Shown: in pieces, positions 24,756 through 34,285 of the stretch
Position numbering within the stretch: position 1 is the stretch's first letter
Layout: each line of letters opens with the position of its first letter
From: M3007 sp031425155
GTDB taxonomy: Bacteria; Bacteroidota; Bacteroidia; Chitinophagales; Saprospiraceae
DNA: 64,000 bases
Direction: 5' to 3'
NCBI GenBank assembly: GCA_031425155.1
Contig: JANPIV010000015.1
Location: 1-64,000, forward strand
Made by a program: the position numbers and the translations under genes
Notes under the pieces: model-generated
What the model saw: only the letters and a program-made list of their open reading frames with translations
Databases searched by the model: none
What the model was told of the DNA's origin: nothing

Positions 24756-27700
24756 CTACAATTTAATAAACTGCAAGAGTTTTTTCTCGCCTGGCAACTG
24801 GAGGAAATAGGTGCCGCCTGGCAGTTGGCCTATTTCAAACGTCCATTGGTTATCGCCTTTCGCTACAGTGGTGGACTGAGTAAGTACCAGGCCGCCCATT
24901 TGATTGAAAATGTAGATAAATGCGTTTTCGCGGCCCTCTATGCTATTCATTTTCAAAGTAACAAAGTCGGTAGCCGGTACCGGGAACAATACGACGTCGC
25001 TGTAAATAGCCACGCGATTGAAACGGTCTTCCGATGGATCACCACTGAAGTTAGGATTGATCGTCACCGTCGTCTGGTCATCTTCGCTGGTCACACCATT
25101 ACCGGGAGTGCTGTCCGGGTCGTCCTGATCGGAAGTAAGAATTTCAAAATAAGCCGTCACATCCGAGCTATCGGTCAGGGGGAAAGCCACCAGATCCAGG
25201 AAAGCCGTATCTCCATTCGCCAAAAAGTCAATATTCCAAATACCAACGAAAGGATCATACTGACCATTTGTGATGCTATCGCCCGTGAAAGCAAATCCTT
25301 CCGGCAGACCAACGCTCACCGTAATACCGGCAGCATCATCGGGGCCGCTGTTCACGACCATCAGGTGATAGGTGACGTCCACAAAAGCGGTGTAAGTCAC
25401 AGAATCAATATTGGCAGAAAGGGACAGATCGGCACTGGCGCCGCCTTGCGGGGGTTGTGGCGGAGCAATGGCCGTAATGACCACTTCGTCGTCCTCACTG
25501 GCAGTATTATTCGCGCCATTGCCGGGAGTGCTGTCCGGGTCGTCCTGATTGGAAGTCAATATCTGGAAGTAGGTCACTACATCCGCCGTATCTACCAATG
25601 GGAACAGCGTGAGATCAAGACGGACGCTATCGCCGCTGGCCAGAAAGCCAACGTTCCAGACGCCGCTGAAAGGATCATACTGGTTACCGGCATTGCTGCC
25701 CGTAAAGGCAAATCCGGCAGGCAAACCAGCGCTCACCGTGATGCCACCGGCATCATCGGGGCCGTTGTTGACCACAGTCAGGTGATAAACAAAGTCTTCA
25801 AAGATGTTGTAGCCCGTAGAATCGGTCGTGATAGAAAGCGACAAATCGGACGTATCACCCCCCATCTGCGGCTGACCATTATTGACAAGAGTAATGACTG
25901 CTTCGTCATCTTCGTTGGCGGTAGTGCCGTTGCCATTGCCCGGTGTGCTGTCAGGATCGTCCTGGCCGGAGGTAACTACCTCGAAGAAGTTGGTGACGTC
26001 CACACTATCCACCAGTGGGAACAGCGTCAGATCAAGCCGGGCGGTATCGCCAGCAGCCAGGAAACCAACTTCCCAGCGTTGGAAGAAAAGATTGTAGCTG
26101 CTATTGCCGCTGCCCGTAGTGCTGCTGCTGGTATAGACCAGCCCCTGGGGCAAACCGGCGCTCACCGTGATGCTATCCGCAGCATCGGGGCCATTATTCA
26201 CCAGGATCAGGCGATAGGTCACGTCTTCATAAAGGTTGAAATTGGTCGAATCCACACTGGCGAAAAGCGACAAATCGGCGGTTTGGCCACCTTGTGGCGG
26301 CTGTACCGGGCCAATGATAGTCACCAAAGCCTCATCATCTTCGTTGGCTGTATTGTCGGTGTCGTTGCCCGGTGTGCTGTCCGAATCGTCGCCGCCGGCA
26401 GACAAGACCTGGAAGAAATTGACGACCGAAGAATCAGTGACCAGTGGGAACAGCACCAGGGTCAGCGTTGCCGATTGGCCGGGAGCCAGCGTACCCACAT
26501 CCCAACGTTCAAAAAACAGGTTGTATTCGCCCTGCGTCACCGAACTGGACGTATAGACCACGCCAGTAGGCAGACCAGCCGCCACCGTAATACTATCGGC
26601 GGTTTCGGTACCGGTATTAGTGACTGTAATCGTGTAAGTTACGTCCACATATTGCGCGTAATTGGTCGGAGTCACCGAAGCCGTAAGGGCCAGATCAACA
26701 CCCGTCGTGTCCTGTGGCTGTGGCACCGAATCGAGGGTCACCGCGATGGATTTGACCGGTATGCCCAGGCCGATATTCCCGACTGCCGTAGCAGCGCCGG
26801 TCGTCAGATTGACCTGATAAAACACATCGCTGTTGCTGCCCACGGTATTGGCGGCCAAATAAGCAATGTTGGTCTGGGTCGTCTGGTCATACAGGATGTC
26901 CAGGTCGAAAGAACGATCAGTACTGTCCAGCTGAATGCCCAATGCGCCCACGGTGTTCAGGGTGCCGTTATTCGGTGGAATCTGGGTGGTTAGAATGCCG
27001 AGGCTTTGGGCAATATTGTACAGCGTGGTGGTGGTGGTACCGTTGAAACTATTGGTATAAGCCGACGCACCAATGGAGCCATTGCCCTGATTGGCATCGC
27101 CGGCAGCGAAGTTCAGCGGGCTATCGGTAGCGGCCACTGCGCCGGTGATGGGGTTGAGGCGGAAATTGCCGCCATTGCTGCCCGTAACCCGAATGCGATC
27201 CACCGTCGGGTTGAAGTCAAAGCCGATATTGCCGAGGCCAACACCGAGGTTGACCGCAGAATCGCCGACCGCCGTGGCTGCGCCAGTCGTGGTATTAATG
27301 GTGTAAATCCGCGTTTCGCCGGTCGTCATATTGTAGCCCAGGCCATACAAGGCCCCGGTAGCCGGACGGAAATCAATGCCGGAAAGCATTTGACCGGCCG
27401 TAATACCCGTCACCGTCACAATAGATTGGATCTGTTCGGGATTTTCAGAATCAAACGAAACCAGGTTATTATTGGTCGTAACAGCATATACTAAATTGCC
27501 GGTCAGCGGCGCAGTGGTCACGCCCGGTACTTGTACGGCAATATACTGCACCACCAGGCCGCTATCCAGCGTACCGACCGCAGTGGCCGTGCCGGTAGTC
27601 AGGTTAACAGTGTAAAGGGTAGTGCCCGCGGACGAGCTGTCATTGCGCACCAGATAAGCGGTATTCGTCAGCGTAGCCGGATCAAAGTAAATGTCCAGAT

Positions 27701-28376
27701 CGGTAGAGGTAGCGGCACCCAGAAAACCGGGTCCGATAGGACCAACCGTGTTCAGCGTACCATTATTCGGCGGATTCTGGGTGGTTAATACGTTCAGATT
27801 CACATCGTAGTTGAACAGGGTAGTGGTCGCAGTACCGGGGAAACTGTTGGTGTAGGCACCGGCCCCGATGGAAGCCGTCGTAGCAGTGTTTACATCCGTA
27901 ACAGCATACGCCAGGTTCGTATCGGTGGCCGCAATAGCACCCGTCACCGGATGCAGGCGGTAGTTGGAACCGTTGCTACCGGTGACCCGGATACGATCTA
28001 CTGTGGGGTTAAAATCGAAACTGACGCGTCCCATGCCCGGGGCCAAGGTGATGGCGGCAGCCCCGACGGAAGTGGCTACGCCCGTAGTCAGGTTGATCGT
28101 GTAAAGACGCGTTTCGCCGGTCGCATTATTGTATCCGATGGTGTACAATTGGCCGGTATTGGGCCGGAAGTCAAGCCCGGAAATCGTTTGGCCCGCCGCT
28201 ATGCCAGTGATCGCTACCGACGTCAGAAAACTACCGGGGCTGCTGGCCGAAAAACTGACCAGACTACTGTCCGATACTCCATAAATGGTTTGCGCAGAAG
28301 CACTTGTGAAGGAAAAAATGGCCAGTAACAGGCCAAGCAGCGGAATACGCAGGCAACTTGGTAAGGTTTTGTGCAT
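24756..28376 (-). CDS. DUF4394 - DUF11 repeat protein with type-A T9SS sorting domain
   Basis: A 1206-residue protein. Signal peptide ends 'FTSASAQ'. Two DUF4394 beta-propeller-like units (about 30-290 and 300-560) show the 'GLDFRPNTGQLYTIGYNN' and 'VDRIRVTGSNGSNYRLHPVTG' patterns. Four DUF11-like Ig modules (about 575-1080) each begin 'DLxLxAsVxxTxYxxYxDVTYxxxVxNxGxxxAxxI' and end in acidic 'DDPDSTPGNG' linkers. The C-terminus 'VVLFPVPATDFVTLKM' is the type-A sorting domain. The acidic DPDST linkers suggest calcium binding. Likely a long surface or matrix protein; ligand unknown. The internal repeats could recombine. Confidence 0.88.
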   Translation of the reverse strand: MHKTLPSCLRIPLLGLLLAIFSFTSASAQTIYGVSDSSLVSFSASSPGSFLTSVAITGIAAGQTISGLDFRPNTGQLYTIGYNNATGETRLYTINLTTGVATSVGAAAITLAPGMGRVSFDFNPTVDRIRVTGSNGSNYRLHPVTGAIAATDTNLAYAVTDVNTATTASIGAGAYTNSFPGTATTTLFNYDVNLNVLTTQNPPNNGTLNTVGPIGPGFLGAATSTDLDIYFDPATLTNTAYLVRNDSSSAGTTLYTVNLTTGTATAVGTLDSGLVVQYIAVQVPGVTTAPLTGNLVYAVTTNNNLVSFDSENPEQIQSIVTVTGITAGQMLSGIDFRPATGALYGLGYNMTTGETRIYTINTTTGAATAVGDSAVNLGVGLGNIGFDFNPTVDRIRVTGSNGGNFRLNPITGAVAATDSPLNFAAGDANQGNGSIGASAYTNSFNGTTTTTLYNIAQSLGILTTQIPPNNGTLNTVGALGIQLDSTDRSFDLDILYDQTTQTNIAYLAANTVGSNSDVFYQVNLTTGAATAVGNIGLGIPVKSIAVTLDSVPQPQDTTGVDLALTASVTPTNYAQYVDVTYTITVTNTGTETADSITVAAGLPTGVVYTSSSVTQGEYNLFFERWDVGTLAPGQSATLTLVLFPLVTDSSVVNFFQVLSAGGDDSDSTPGNDTDNTANEDDEALVTIIGPVQPPQGGQTADLSLFASVDSTNFNLYEDVTYRLILVNNGPDAADSITVSAGLPQGLVYTSSSTTGSGNSSYNLFFQRWEVGFLAAGDTARLDLTLFPLVDSVDVTNFFEVVTSGQDDPDSTPGNGNGTTANEDDEAVITLVNNGQPQMGGDTSDLSLSITTDSTGYNIFEDFVYHLTVVNNGPDDAGGITVSAGLPAGFAFTGSNAGNQYDPFSGVWNVGFLASGDSVRLDLTLFPLVDTADVVTYFQILTSNQDDPDSTPGNGANNTASEDDEVVITAIAPPQPPQGGASADLSLSANIDSVTYTAFVDVTYHLMVVNSGPDDAAGITVSVGLPEGFAFTGDSITNGQYDPFVGIWNIDFLANGDTAFLDLVAFPLTDSSDVTAYFEILTSDQDDPDSTPGNGVTSEDDQTTVTINPNFSGDPSEDRFNRVAIYSDVVLFPVPATDFVTLKMNSIEGRENAFIYIFNQMGGLVLTQSTTVAKGDNQWTFEIGQLPGGTYFLQLPGEKKLLQFIKL

Positions 28377-28843
28377 AAGAATTGAAAATTTTAAAGGTGA
28401 GGCATGGATGTTTCACCGAACTCCTTCCAGACAGGTCGTATCATAGCCGGTCTGAGGTTTATTTAACCCAGTCACGTGGCTATCCTGTCGGTCCAGTATG
28501 ATGGAAGTTTAATGAGACCCTATAATAAATAAGGCCGGGCCAGGGTTCGGGAAAGCAATGCACTAATGGAGCACCTCGGGCGATTTTACCCGGCTCCTAC
28601 CAGAAATTTGACTATACAAATAAAAATATTTTAACTTGTAATTATCTATTTATAAAAACTTTGTAATGATTCTGGCGGCATTTCATTCTATACTAAAAAT
28701 TGCAAAAAATAGCGAAAATCGTTTTATGCAGGCTTGCCGGCCCAGGGTGAGCCGGAGGGGCTAAGCGGGTTCTCCCAGGCAATAACACAATTTGGGGAAA
28801 AACCTGCACACTCCCTTTATTTACTTATTTAATATGTGGATTT
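28377..28843. other. AT-rich spacer without a recognised gene
   Basis: Between two minus-strand genes. It must hold the promoter of the 1206-residue protein and the 3' end of the crt operon's transcript. A weak hairpin (GGAGC ... GGCTCC) lies around 28568-28597. Nothing else was recognised. Confidence 0.4.
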
Positions 28844-29686
28844 TTACAAAAAATCCAGCCGGTGGCGCACTGCCGAACTGAATAACAAATACACCTTCCG
28901 TTTGTCCGACACCCGGAAACGTACCTGCGCCACGCGCTGCGCCGGGGCATCTTTTATTTTGGCAAACAACTGCGTATAATATTTGTAGGCTAAATACACC
29001 CCGAACCGACAGCCTTTCGGCAACCGCCGGATGCCATCCAGTGCCGCATCAAAATCCAGTTTGATGTCGTCTTCGATGCGGTTTTTATCTTCCACCGAAA
29101 ACCGTTGAAAATCAACGCCGGGGAAATAGACGCGGCCCCGCTCGTCGAAATCGCTTTTGATGTCGCGCAGAAAATTAATCTTTTGAAACGCCGCACCCAG
29201 CCGCCGCGCCGGGGCTTTCAGGGCTTCATAACGCGCTTCATCGTTTTCGCAGAATACCCGCAGGCACATCAGGCCCACTACTTCTGCGGAGCCATAAATA
29301 TATTCTTCGTAGCCGTCTGCATCGTAGGCATCGCGCGTCAGGTCCATCTCCATGCTGCGCAGAAAAGCCTCGATCAGATCGTGCCCGATCCCGTACTGGT
29401 GCACCACCTGCTGGAAGGAGTGCAGCACCGGATTGAGGCTGATGCCCTCCTCAATGGCACGAAAAGTATCCTCCCGGAAACGTTGCAGCAGGGCCTCCTT
29501 CGGATAATGATGGAAGGTATCCACGATCTCGTCGGCAAAGCGCACGAAACCATAAATAGCGTAGATGGGAATCCGAAAGCGTCTATCGAACACCCGGATG
29601 CCCAGCGAAAACGAGGTAGAATAGCGCTGCGTGATGAGGCGGCTGCATTCGGCACAGGTAGAATGATAATGCTGTAAAGAGTTCAT
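28844..29686 (-). CDS. crtB: Phytoene synthase
   Basis: A 280-residue protein joining two geranylgeranyl diphosphates to phytoene. Both aspartate-rich motifs are seen: 'FVRFADEIVDTFHHYP' near residue 50 and 'NFLRDIKSDFDERGR' near 175. 'SFSLGIRVF' at the start and 'GSAEVVGLMCLRVF' are also family features. It lies 57 bp after crtI on the same strand, the usual crtI-crtB operon order. No lycopene cyclase or hydroxylase gene is present in the window, so the final carotenoid is undetermined. Confidence 0.95.
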   Translation of the reverse strand: MNSLQHYHSTCAECSRLITQRYSTSFSLGIRVFDRRFRIPIYAIYGFVRFADEIVDTFHHYPKEALLQRFREDTFRAIEEGISLNPVLHSFQQVVHQYGIGHDLIEAFLRSMEMDLTRDAYDADGYEEYIYGSAEVVGLMCLRVFCENDEARYEALKAPARRLGAAFQKINFLRDIKSDFDERGRVYFPGVDFQRFSVEDKNRIEDDIKLDFDAALDGIRRLPKGCRFGVYLAYKYYTQLFAKIKDAPAQRVAQVRFRVSDKRKVYLLFSSAVRHRLDFL

Positions 29687-29743
29687 ACGACTGATGTTTT
29701 GCGGAATGAGCCTGACCGGATCTCTGACTACCCGGCGGGCGGC

Positions 29744-31219
29744 TCATCCAAATTTTTTTGCTATTTCTTTGGCGACCACCTGCCCGCTGATGAGCGAGGG
29801 AGGTACTCCGGGGCCGGGCGTGGTCAGTTGCCCGGTATAGTACAGGTTATCGAGGTGACGATTTTTCAACTTAGGCTTCAGGAAAGCGGTTTGTAGCAGG
29901 GTATTGGCCAGGCCGTAAGCATTGCCTTTAAAAGCATGGTAATCCTTAATAAAATCGGCATGCGCATACGACCTTTTATACGTCACTGCCGACCGGATGT
30001 CCTGACCCGTGAGACGCTCCAGGCGTTCCATAGTTACGTGATAATAGTGGTCGCGGGTTTCCGGCGTATCCTGCAAATCAGGCGCGACCGGAATAAGCAA
30101 GAACAGGTTTTCACAGCCCGGAGGGGCTACCGACGGGTCGGTTTTGGAAGGCATACTAACGTAAAACAGGGGCTTGGTGGGCCACTGCGGATCGGTATAA
30201 ATTTCCCGGGCATGTTGCCCTAAATCTTCATCGAAAAATAGGTTGTGGTGCTCCAGATTGTTCAGCCGTTTGTTCACGCCTAAATAGTAGAGCAAAGAAG
30301 ACGGTGCCATAGTGCGGCTTTGCCAATAGCTTTCCGAATAATTTTGGTGCTGCTGGTCAAGGAGTTGTGTGTCCACATGGTGATAGTCGGCACCGGCCAC
30401 CACCACATCGGCGGTATATTCCTGCCCCTGTGCAGTGATTACCTTAGTGACCCGGCCATCCGGCGCACAAATCTGGCTCACCTCCTGGCCCAGTTCGATT
30501 TTCACCCCCAGTTCCTTAGCCAAAGCCACCATACCTTCCACGATTTTGAACATACCCCCCATCGGGTACCAGGTACCGAGGGCCATGTCGGCATAGTTCA
30601 TCAGGCTGTACAGGGCAGGCGTATTCTGCGGCGTTGCGCCCAGAAAAAGTACGGGAAATTCAAGGAGCTGAATTAATTTTTCATTTTTGAATAAAGCCCG
30701 CACATGTCTGGACAGGGAAGTAAACATTTGCAAGCGGAACAGGCTGCCCACAATGCGCCAATCGGCGAATTCGAGCAAATTATGACTCGGCTTGTGGACA
30801 AATTCCTGCATCCCTACCCGGTACTTATAGGCGGCTTCTGCGAGGAATTGGCGCAGCCGTGGCGTGCTGCCCGGCTCATATTGCTCAAACAGTGCTTCCA
30901 GTGCCGGCATTTGCGCCGGTACTTCCATGCGGTCGTTCGGGCCAAACCAGACCACATACGAAGGGTCTAAACGTTGCAAATCGTAATAGTCGGCCACCTT
31001 TTTGCCAAAATGCGCAAAAAACTGCTCAAACACATCCGGCATCCAGTACCAGGACGGGCCCATATCGAACGTAAAGCCTTCCGCTGCATACTGCCGCGCC
31101 CGACCACCCGGCACGGTGTTTTTTTCCAGCACGGTCACCTCGAAACCATCCGCCGCCAGGTGACAGGCAGCCGATAAGCCAGCGAATCCAGCTCCGATCA
31201 CAATAATTTTTTTGCCCAT
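29744..31219 (-). CDS. crtI: Phytoene desaturase
   Basis: A 491-residue FAD enzyme. Starting at 31219, the FAD-binding 'KIIVIGAGFAGLSAACHLA' begins at residue 3. 'LEKNTVPGGRARQYAAEGFTFDMGPSW' and the C-terminal 'GQLTTPGPGVPPSLISGQVVAKEI' are CrtI signatures. It converts phytoene to a more desaturated carotene, probably lycopene, at the membrane. An in-frame extension to 31315 has no family support. It is first in a two-gene unit with crtB. It is divergent from the sensor kinase at 31403; the 183-bp spacer is shared. Confidence 0.95.
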   Translation of the reverse strand: MGKKIIVIGAGFAGLSAACHLAADGFEVTVLEKNTVPGGRARQYAAEGFTFDMGPSWYWMPDVFEQFFAHFGKKVADYYDLQRLDPSYVVWFGPNDRMEVPAQMPALEALFEQYEPGSTPRLRQFLAEAAYKYRVGMQEFVHKPSHNLLEFADWRIVGSLFRLQMFTSLSRHVRALFKNEKLIQLLEFPVLFLGATPQNTPALYSLMNYADMALGTWYPMGGMFKIVEGMVALAKELGVKIELGQEVSQICAPDGRVTKVITAQGQEYTADVVVAGADYHHVDTQLLDQQHQNYSESYWQSRTMAPSSLLYYLGVNKRLNNLEHHNLFFDEDLGQHAREIYTDPQWPTKPLFYVSMPSKTDPSVAPPGCENLFLLIPVAPDLQDTPETRDHYYHVTMERLERLTGQDIRSAVTYKRSYAHADFIKDYHAFKGNAYGLANTLLQTAFLKPKLKNRHLDNLYYTGQLTTPGPGVPPSLISGQVVAKEIAKKFG

Positions 31220-31375
31220 GTTGGCCGGTGGTTTTATACTTAGTACGCCAGGAATAATGCAGCAAACGCTATAAATGCCATCTTGTTTAAACTTTATGTT
31301 GCGAAAGTTAAACAAAACTTCTGCATCATATCTCTATGCGCTAAAACCTATAGTCAGGCGTTCTTAACGAAATTG

Positions 31376-31383
31376 TAACTTCG
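31376..31383 (+). promoter_or_regulatory. Possible -7 box for the 31403 sensor kinase
   Basis: TAACTTCG differs from TAnnTTTG at one position and lies 20 bp before the ATG. Weak on its own. Confidence 0.3.
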
Positions 31384-31402
31384 CTCCTTCTATTGATTAA
31401 AA

Positions 31403-32605
31403 ATGGACATTTATAAGCGTAAATCTTACTGGAAATGGTACCTGGCCGCCGGCGGGATGGTCATCATTAGCATTTCCCTGTTGTACACCAAATATATTGC
31501 GGACCGCCTGGCCGAACGCGAAAAGCAACAGGCGCAGCAATATGTGGAAGCGCAACGGTTGTTGGGCCGCAACGAGACGGATACCCTGCAATTTTTTCAC
31601 TGCGATATGACGTTTCCGCTCAAAATAGTGCAGGATAATACAACAGTACCCATTTTGCTGCTCAATAAGGCCGGACAGATCGAAGACTGGCGCAATGTGG
31701 GGGAAGATACGCTGGGAAAAATAGATTCAGCGCAACTGCGGATCGTCTATCGTAAAATGATTGAGGCGGGTGCCGATACCATCCATGTTTCGCAGTCCAC
31801 CGATATTGAAAAATACGTCATTTATACCCATTCGCGGTTGCTCGATCTGTTGCGCTGGTATCCGTTCATCCAGCTGTTTCTGATCGCCGCGTTCATCGCT
31901 TTTGGCTACCTGGGTTTCAGTGCCTCCCGCCGGGCGGAGGAGAATCAGGTCTGGCTGGGCATGGCCAAAGAGACGGCGCACCAACTCGGAACGCCCATAA
32001 CGGCCATCCTGGGTTGGGTAGAAACGCTGAAAGCCCTCAATGAAGGCAGTGCGGAAAATCAGGACATGCTGGATGAATTGCGCAACGACGTCACACGTCT
32101 GGAACTGGTGGCCGACCGTTTTTCCAAGATCGGTGCCAAACCCGAACTCGTGCCCGTCAATCTGTACGATCAGCTCGAAAAATGCCGTGTTTATATGCAA
32201 CGCCGTGCGCCGCGCAAAGTCCAGTTTGATTTTCCCAATCCCAATGAACAGACCCCGGTCTGGGTGGGGCTCAATGCACCGCTGTTTGATTGGGTGATCG
32301 AAAACCTGCTGCGCAACGCCATTGACGCGATGGAAAATGGCGTGGGAAAAATTACGGCCATCGTTTATACCGAAGGACGCTATGCCTGCATAGACGTAAC
32401 CGATACCGGCAAGGGTATTCCTTCCAGTAAATTCAAAACCGTTTTCAAACCTGGCTATTCCACCAAAACCCGGGGCTGGGGATTGGGCCTTTCCCTTTCC
32501 AAACGGATTGTAGATCAGTACCACGGTGGCCGGATTTTAGTAAAAAAATCGGAGGCTGGCACGGGTACCACGTTTACAGTACGGCTGCCAATAGTGGAGG
32601 ATTAA
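31403..32605 (+). CDS. Sensor histidine kinase
   Basis: A 400-residue protein with membrane segments at about residues 13-32 and 150-172, and an extracytoplasmic region between them. A HisKA-like helix carries His193 in 'AKETAHQLGTPITAILGW', a sequence with 'HQLGTP' instead of the usual 'HELRTP' that is common in Bacteroidota kinases. The ATPase domain has 'NLLRNAIDAME', 'DTGKGI' and 'GWGLGLSLSKRIV'. No receiver gene is adjacent. It is divergent from crtI, so a light- or envelope-stress link can only be guessed. Confidence 0.92.
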   Translation: MDIYKRKSYWKWYLAAGGMVIISISLLYTKYIADRLAEREKQQAQQYVEAQRLLGRNETDTLQFFHCDMTFPLKIVQDNTTVPILLLNKAGQIEDWRNVGEDTLGKIDSAQLRIVYRKMIEAGADTIHVSQSTDIEKYVIYTHSRLLDLLRWYPFIQLFLIAAFIAFGYLGFSASRRAEENQVWLGMAKETAHQLGTPITAILGWVETLKALNEGSAENQDMLDELRNDVTRLELVADRFSKIGAKPELVPVNLYDQLEKCRVYMQRRAPRKVQFDFPNPNEQTPVWVGLNAPLFDWVIENLLRNAIDAMENGVGKITAIVYTEGRYACIDVTDTGKGIPSSKFKTVFKPGYSTKTRGWGLGLSLSKRIVDQYHGGRILVKKSEAGTGTTFTVRLPIVED

Positions 32606-32704
32606 AATCTGTTTACCAATTAGTGACGCTATTTTATAAGCACTTGTTCCTGACTACGTTCTTTGATTATTTCATTACACTGACCACCTTTCAGCACACC
32701 ATTC

Positions 32705-34252
32705 ATGCGTTTTCTCTACTTAGCACTTCTTTTTGCCGTTCCCCAGCTGGCAGCGGCCCAATCCCATCTTCAAGTTATCGGCCATTTGCCTTATGCACCG
32801 CTTTCGCTGGCAGGTTGCCAGCACTATGTGGATAGCACTGGCGGCGAATACGCGCTCGTCGGCACCAGCGGAGGACTCAGCATTGTGGATTTGAACGATC
32901 CGACTCAGCCAGTGGAACGTTTTTCGGTGCCGGGCCTGCCGAGTGTCTGGCGGGAATTGCGAACCTGGGCTGGCTTCGCTTATGTCGGTTCGGAAGCAGC
33001 GGGTAGCGGCATTACCATCGTGGACCTGCGTTCGTTGCCTGATACCATCTACTACAAGGTGTGGACGGGCGACAGTATCTACGTGAATCAGGTCAATCGC
33101 AGCCACACGGTGCAGACGGAAGATGGCTATCTCTATATTTTTGGCGGGGGCAATGTGACCAATGGTGTCACCATTGCCGACCTGACCGACCCCTGGAATC
33201 CGCATATTGTGGGCACTTATACCACCAATTACGTACATGACGGCTTTATTCGCCACGATACGTTGTGGACCAGTGAAATCTATCAGGGCCAGTTTGGGGT
33301 CGTAAAAGTGACGGACAAATCGGCTCCGCAACTGCTGATTACCCAGCCTACGCCGGGGGCTTTCAATCATAATACGGAGCTGTCCGACGATAGCCACTAC
33401 TTATTCAGTACGGACGAAAAATTCGGCGCACCGCTGGGCTCTTTCGATGTATCCGATCTGGATAATATTACTTTATTAGACAAATACTTTCCCAGCCAAA
33501 AGCCTACCAATATGGTGCATAATGTGCGGGTATTTGGCAATTATCTCATCAATCCTTCTTACGGCGGCCAACTGACCATCGTGGATGCCACGCACCCGGA
33601 TAACCTTATCGAAACGGCCTGGGCCGTGGTGGGTAATTCCCTCGTTTGGGACGCCGATCCGTATCTGCCGTCGGGAATCATCTTTGCTACCGCCAAAGAC
33701 GAGGGCTTATTCATTTTTAAACCTACTTATCAGCATGCCGCCTGGCTACAGGGGGAAGTGACCGATGCTGCTACCAGCCTGCCACTTGGCGACGCGAAAG
33801 TGTTCGTCCTGGATACGCCGAACGCCGATACCACCCTCGCTGCCGGACAGTACAAAACGGGTGCCGACACTTCCGGCCTCTATACCGTGCAGGTACAACG
33901 CACTGGTTATATCACCAAAACGATCCCCAACGTGGTCCTGAGCAGTGGCGAAATCACTACGCTGAACGTGGCTTTATCGGCTACCGTTGGCACCGACCAG
34001 GCACTGGAAGAGGCGGCTATTCGCGTATGGCCCACTGTTTTTGCTGACCGGATAACCATTGATTTACCGACAAACAGTCGCTTTATCCGTGCCCAACTGC
34101 TGGATGCGCAGGGGAAAATCGTGCTGGAACAACGCCTGAATGGCCCCACGACTGCCTTGCCCATGGCTGCTTCTTTACCGAAAGCGGCTTATGTGCTGCA
34201 ATTGCTGGGCGAACACGGGGAGGTGAAGGGTTTTCGGGTGGTGAAACAATAA
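32705..34252 (+). CDS. Choice-of-anchor B / LVIVD-repeat protein with type-A T9SS sorting domain
   Basis: A 515-residue protein. Signal peptide ends 'FAVPQLAAAQ'. Residues about 20-350 hold propeller-like LVIVD repeats ('ALVGTSGGLSIVDLNDPTQPV', 'GVTIADLTDPWNPHIVG', 'GQLTIVDATHPDN') as in the choice-of-anchor B family. A carboxypeptidase-regulatory-like insert follows ('LQGEVTDAATSLPLGDAKVFV', about 350-425). The C-terminal ~80 residues (from 'IRVWPTVFADRITIDL') are a type-A sorting domain. Exported by T9SS and surface-attached or released. Enzymatic residues are not evident. Confidence 0.87.
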   Translation: MRFLYLALLFAVPQLAAAQSHLQVIGHLPYAPLSLAGCQHYVDSTGGEYALVGTSGGLSIVDLNDPTQPVERFSVPGLPSVWRELRTWAGFAYVGSEAAGSGITIVDLRSLPDTIYYKVWTGDSIYVNQVNRSHTVQTEDGYLYIFGGGNVTNGVTIADLTDPWNPHIVGTYTTNYVHDGFIRHDTLWTSEIYQGQFGVVKVTDKSAPQLLITQPTPGAFNHNTELSDDSHYLFSTDEKFGAPLGSFDVSDLDNITLLDKYFPSQKPTNMVHNVRVFGNYLINPSYGGQLTIVDATHPDNLIETAWAVVGNSLVWDADPYLPSGIIFATAKDEGLFIFKPTYQHAAWLQGEVTDAATSLPLGDAKVFVLDTPNADTTLAAGQYKTGADTSGLYTVQVQRTGYITKTIPNVVLSSGEITTLNVALSATVGTDQALEEAAIRVWPTVFADRITIDLPTNSRFIRAQLLDAQGKIVLEQRLNGPTTALPMAASLPKAAYVLQLLGEHGEVKGFRVVKQ

Positions 34253-34285
34253 GGGAACTCCCCGTCCTTCCCTACCTTCGCCCCC

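Noticed and set aside
24732..26993. A 753-residue plus-strand open frame opposite the DUF4394/DUF11 gene
   Set aside because: Composition (Ile/Arg/His/Gln rich, repeated) is the mirror of the repeat-rich coding strand; the minus frame has signal peptide, domains and sorting tail.
28560..28605. Riboswitch upstream region near a GGAGC...GGCTCC hairpin
   Set aside because: Only one weak hairpin; no conserved riboswitch core recognised and the downstream gene is not metabolic.
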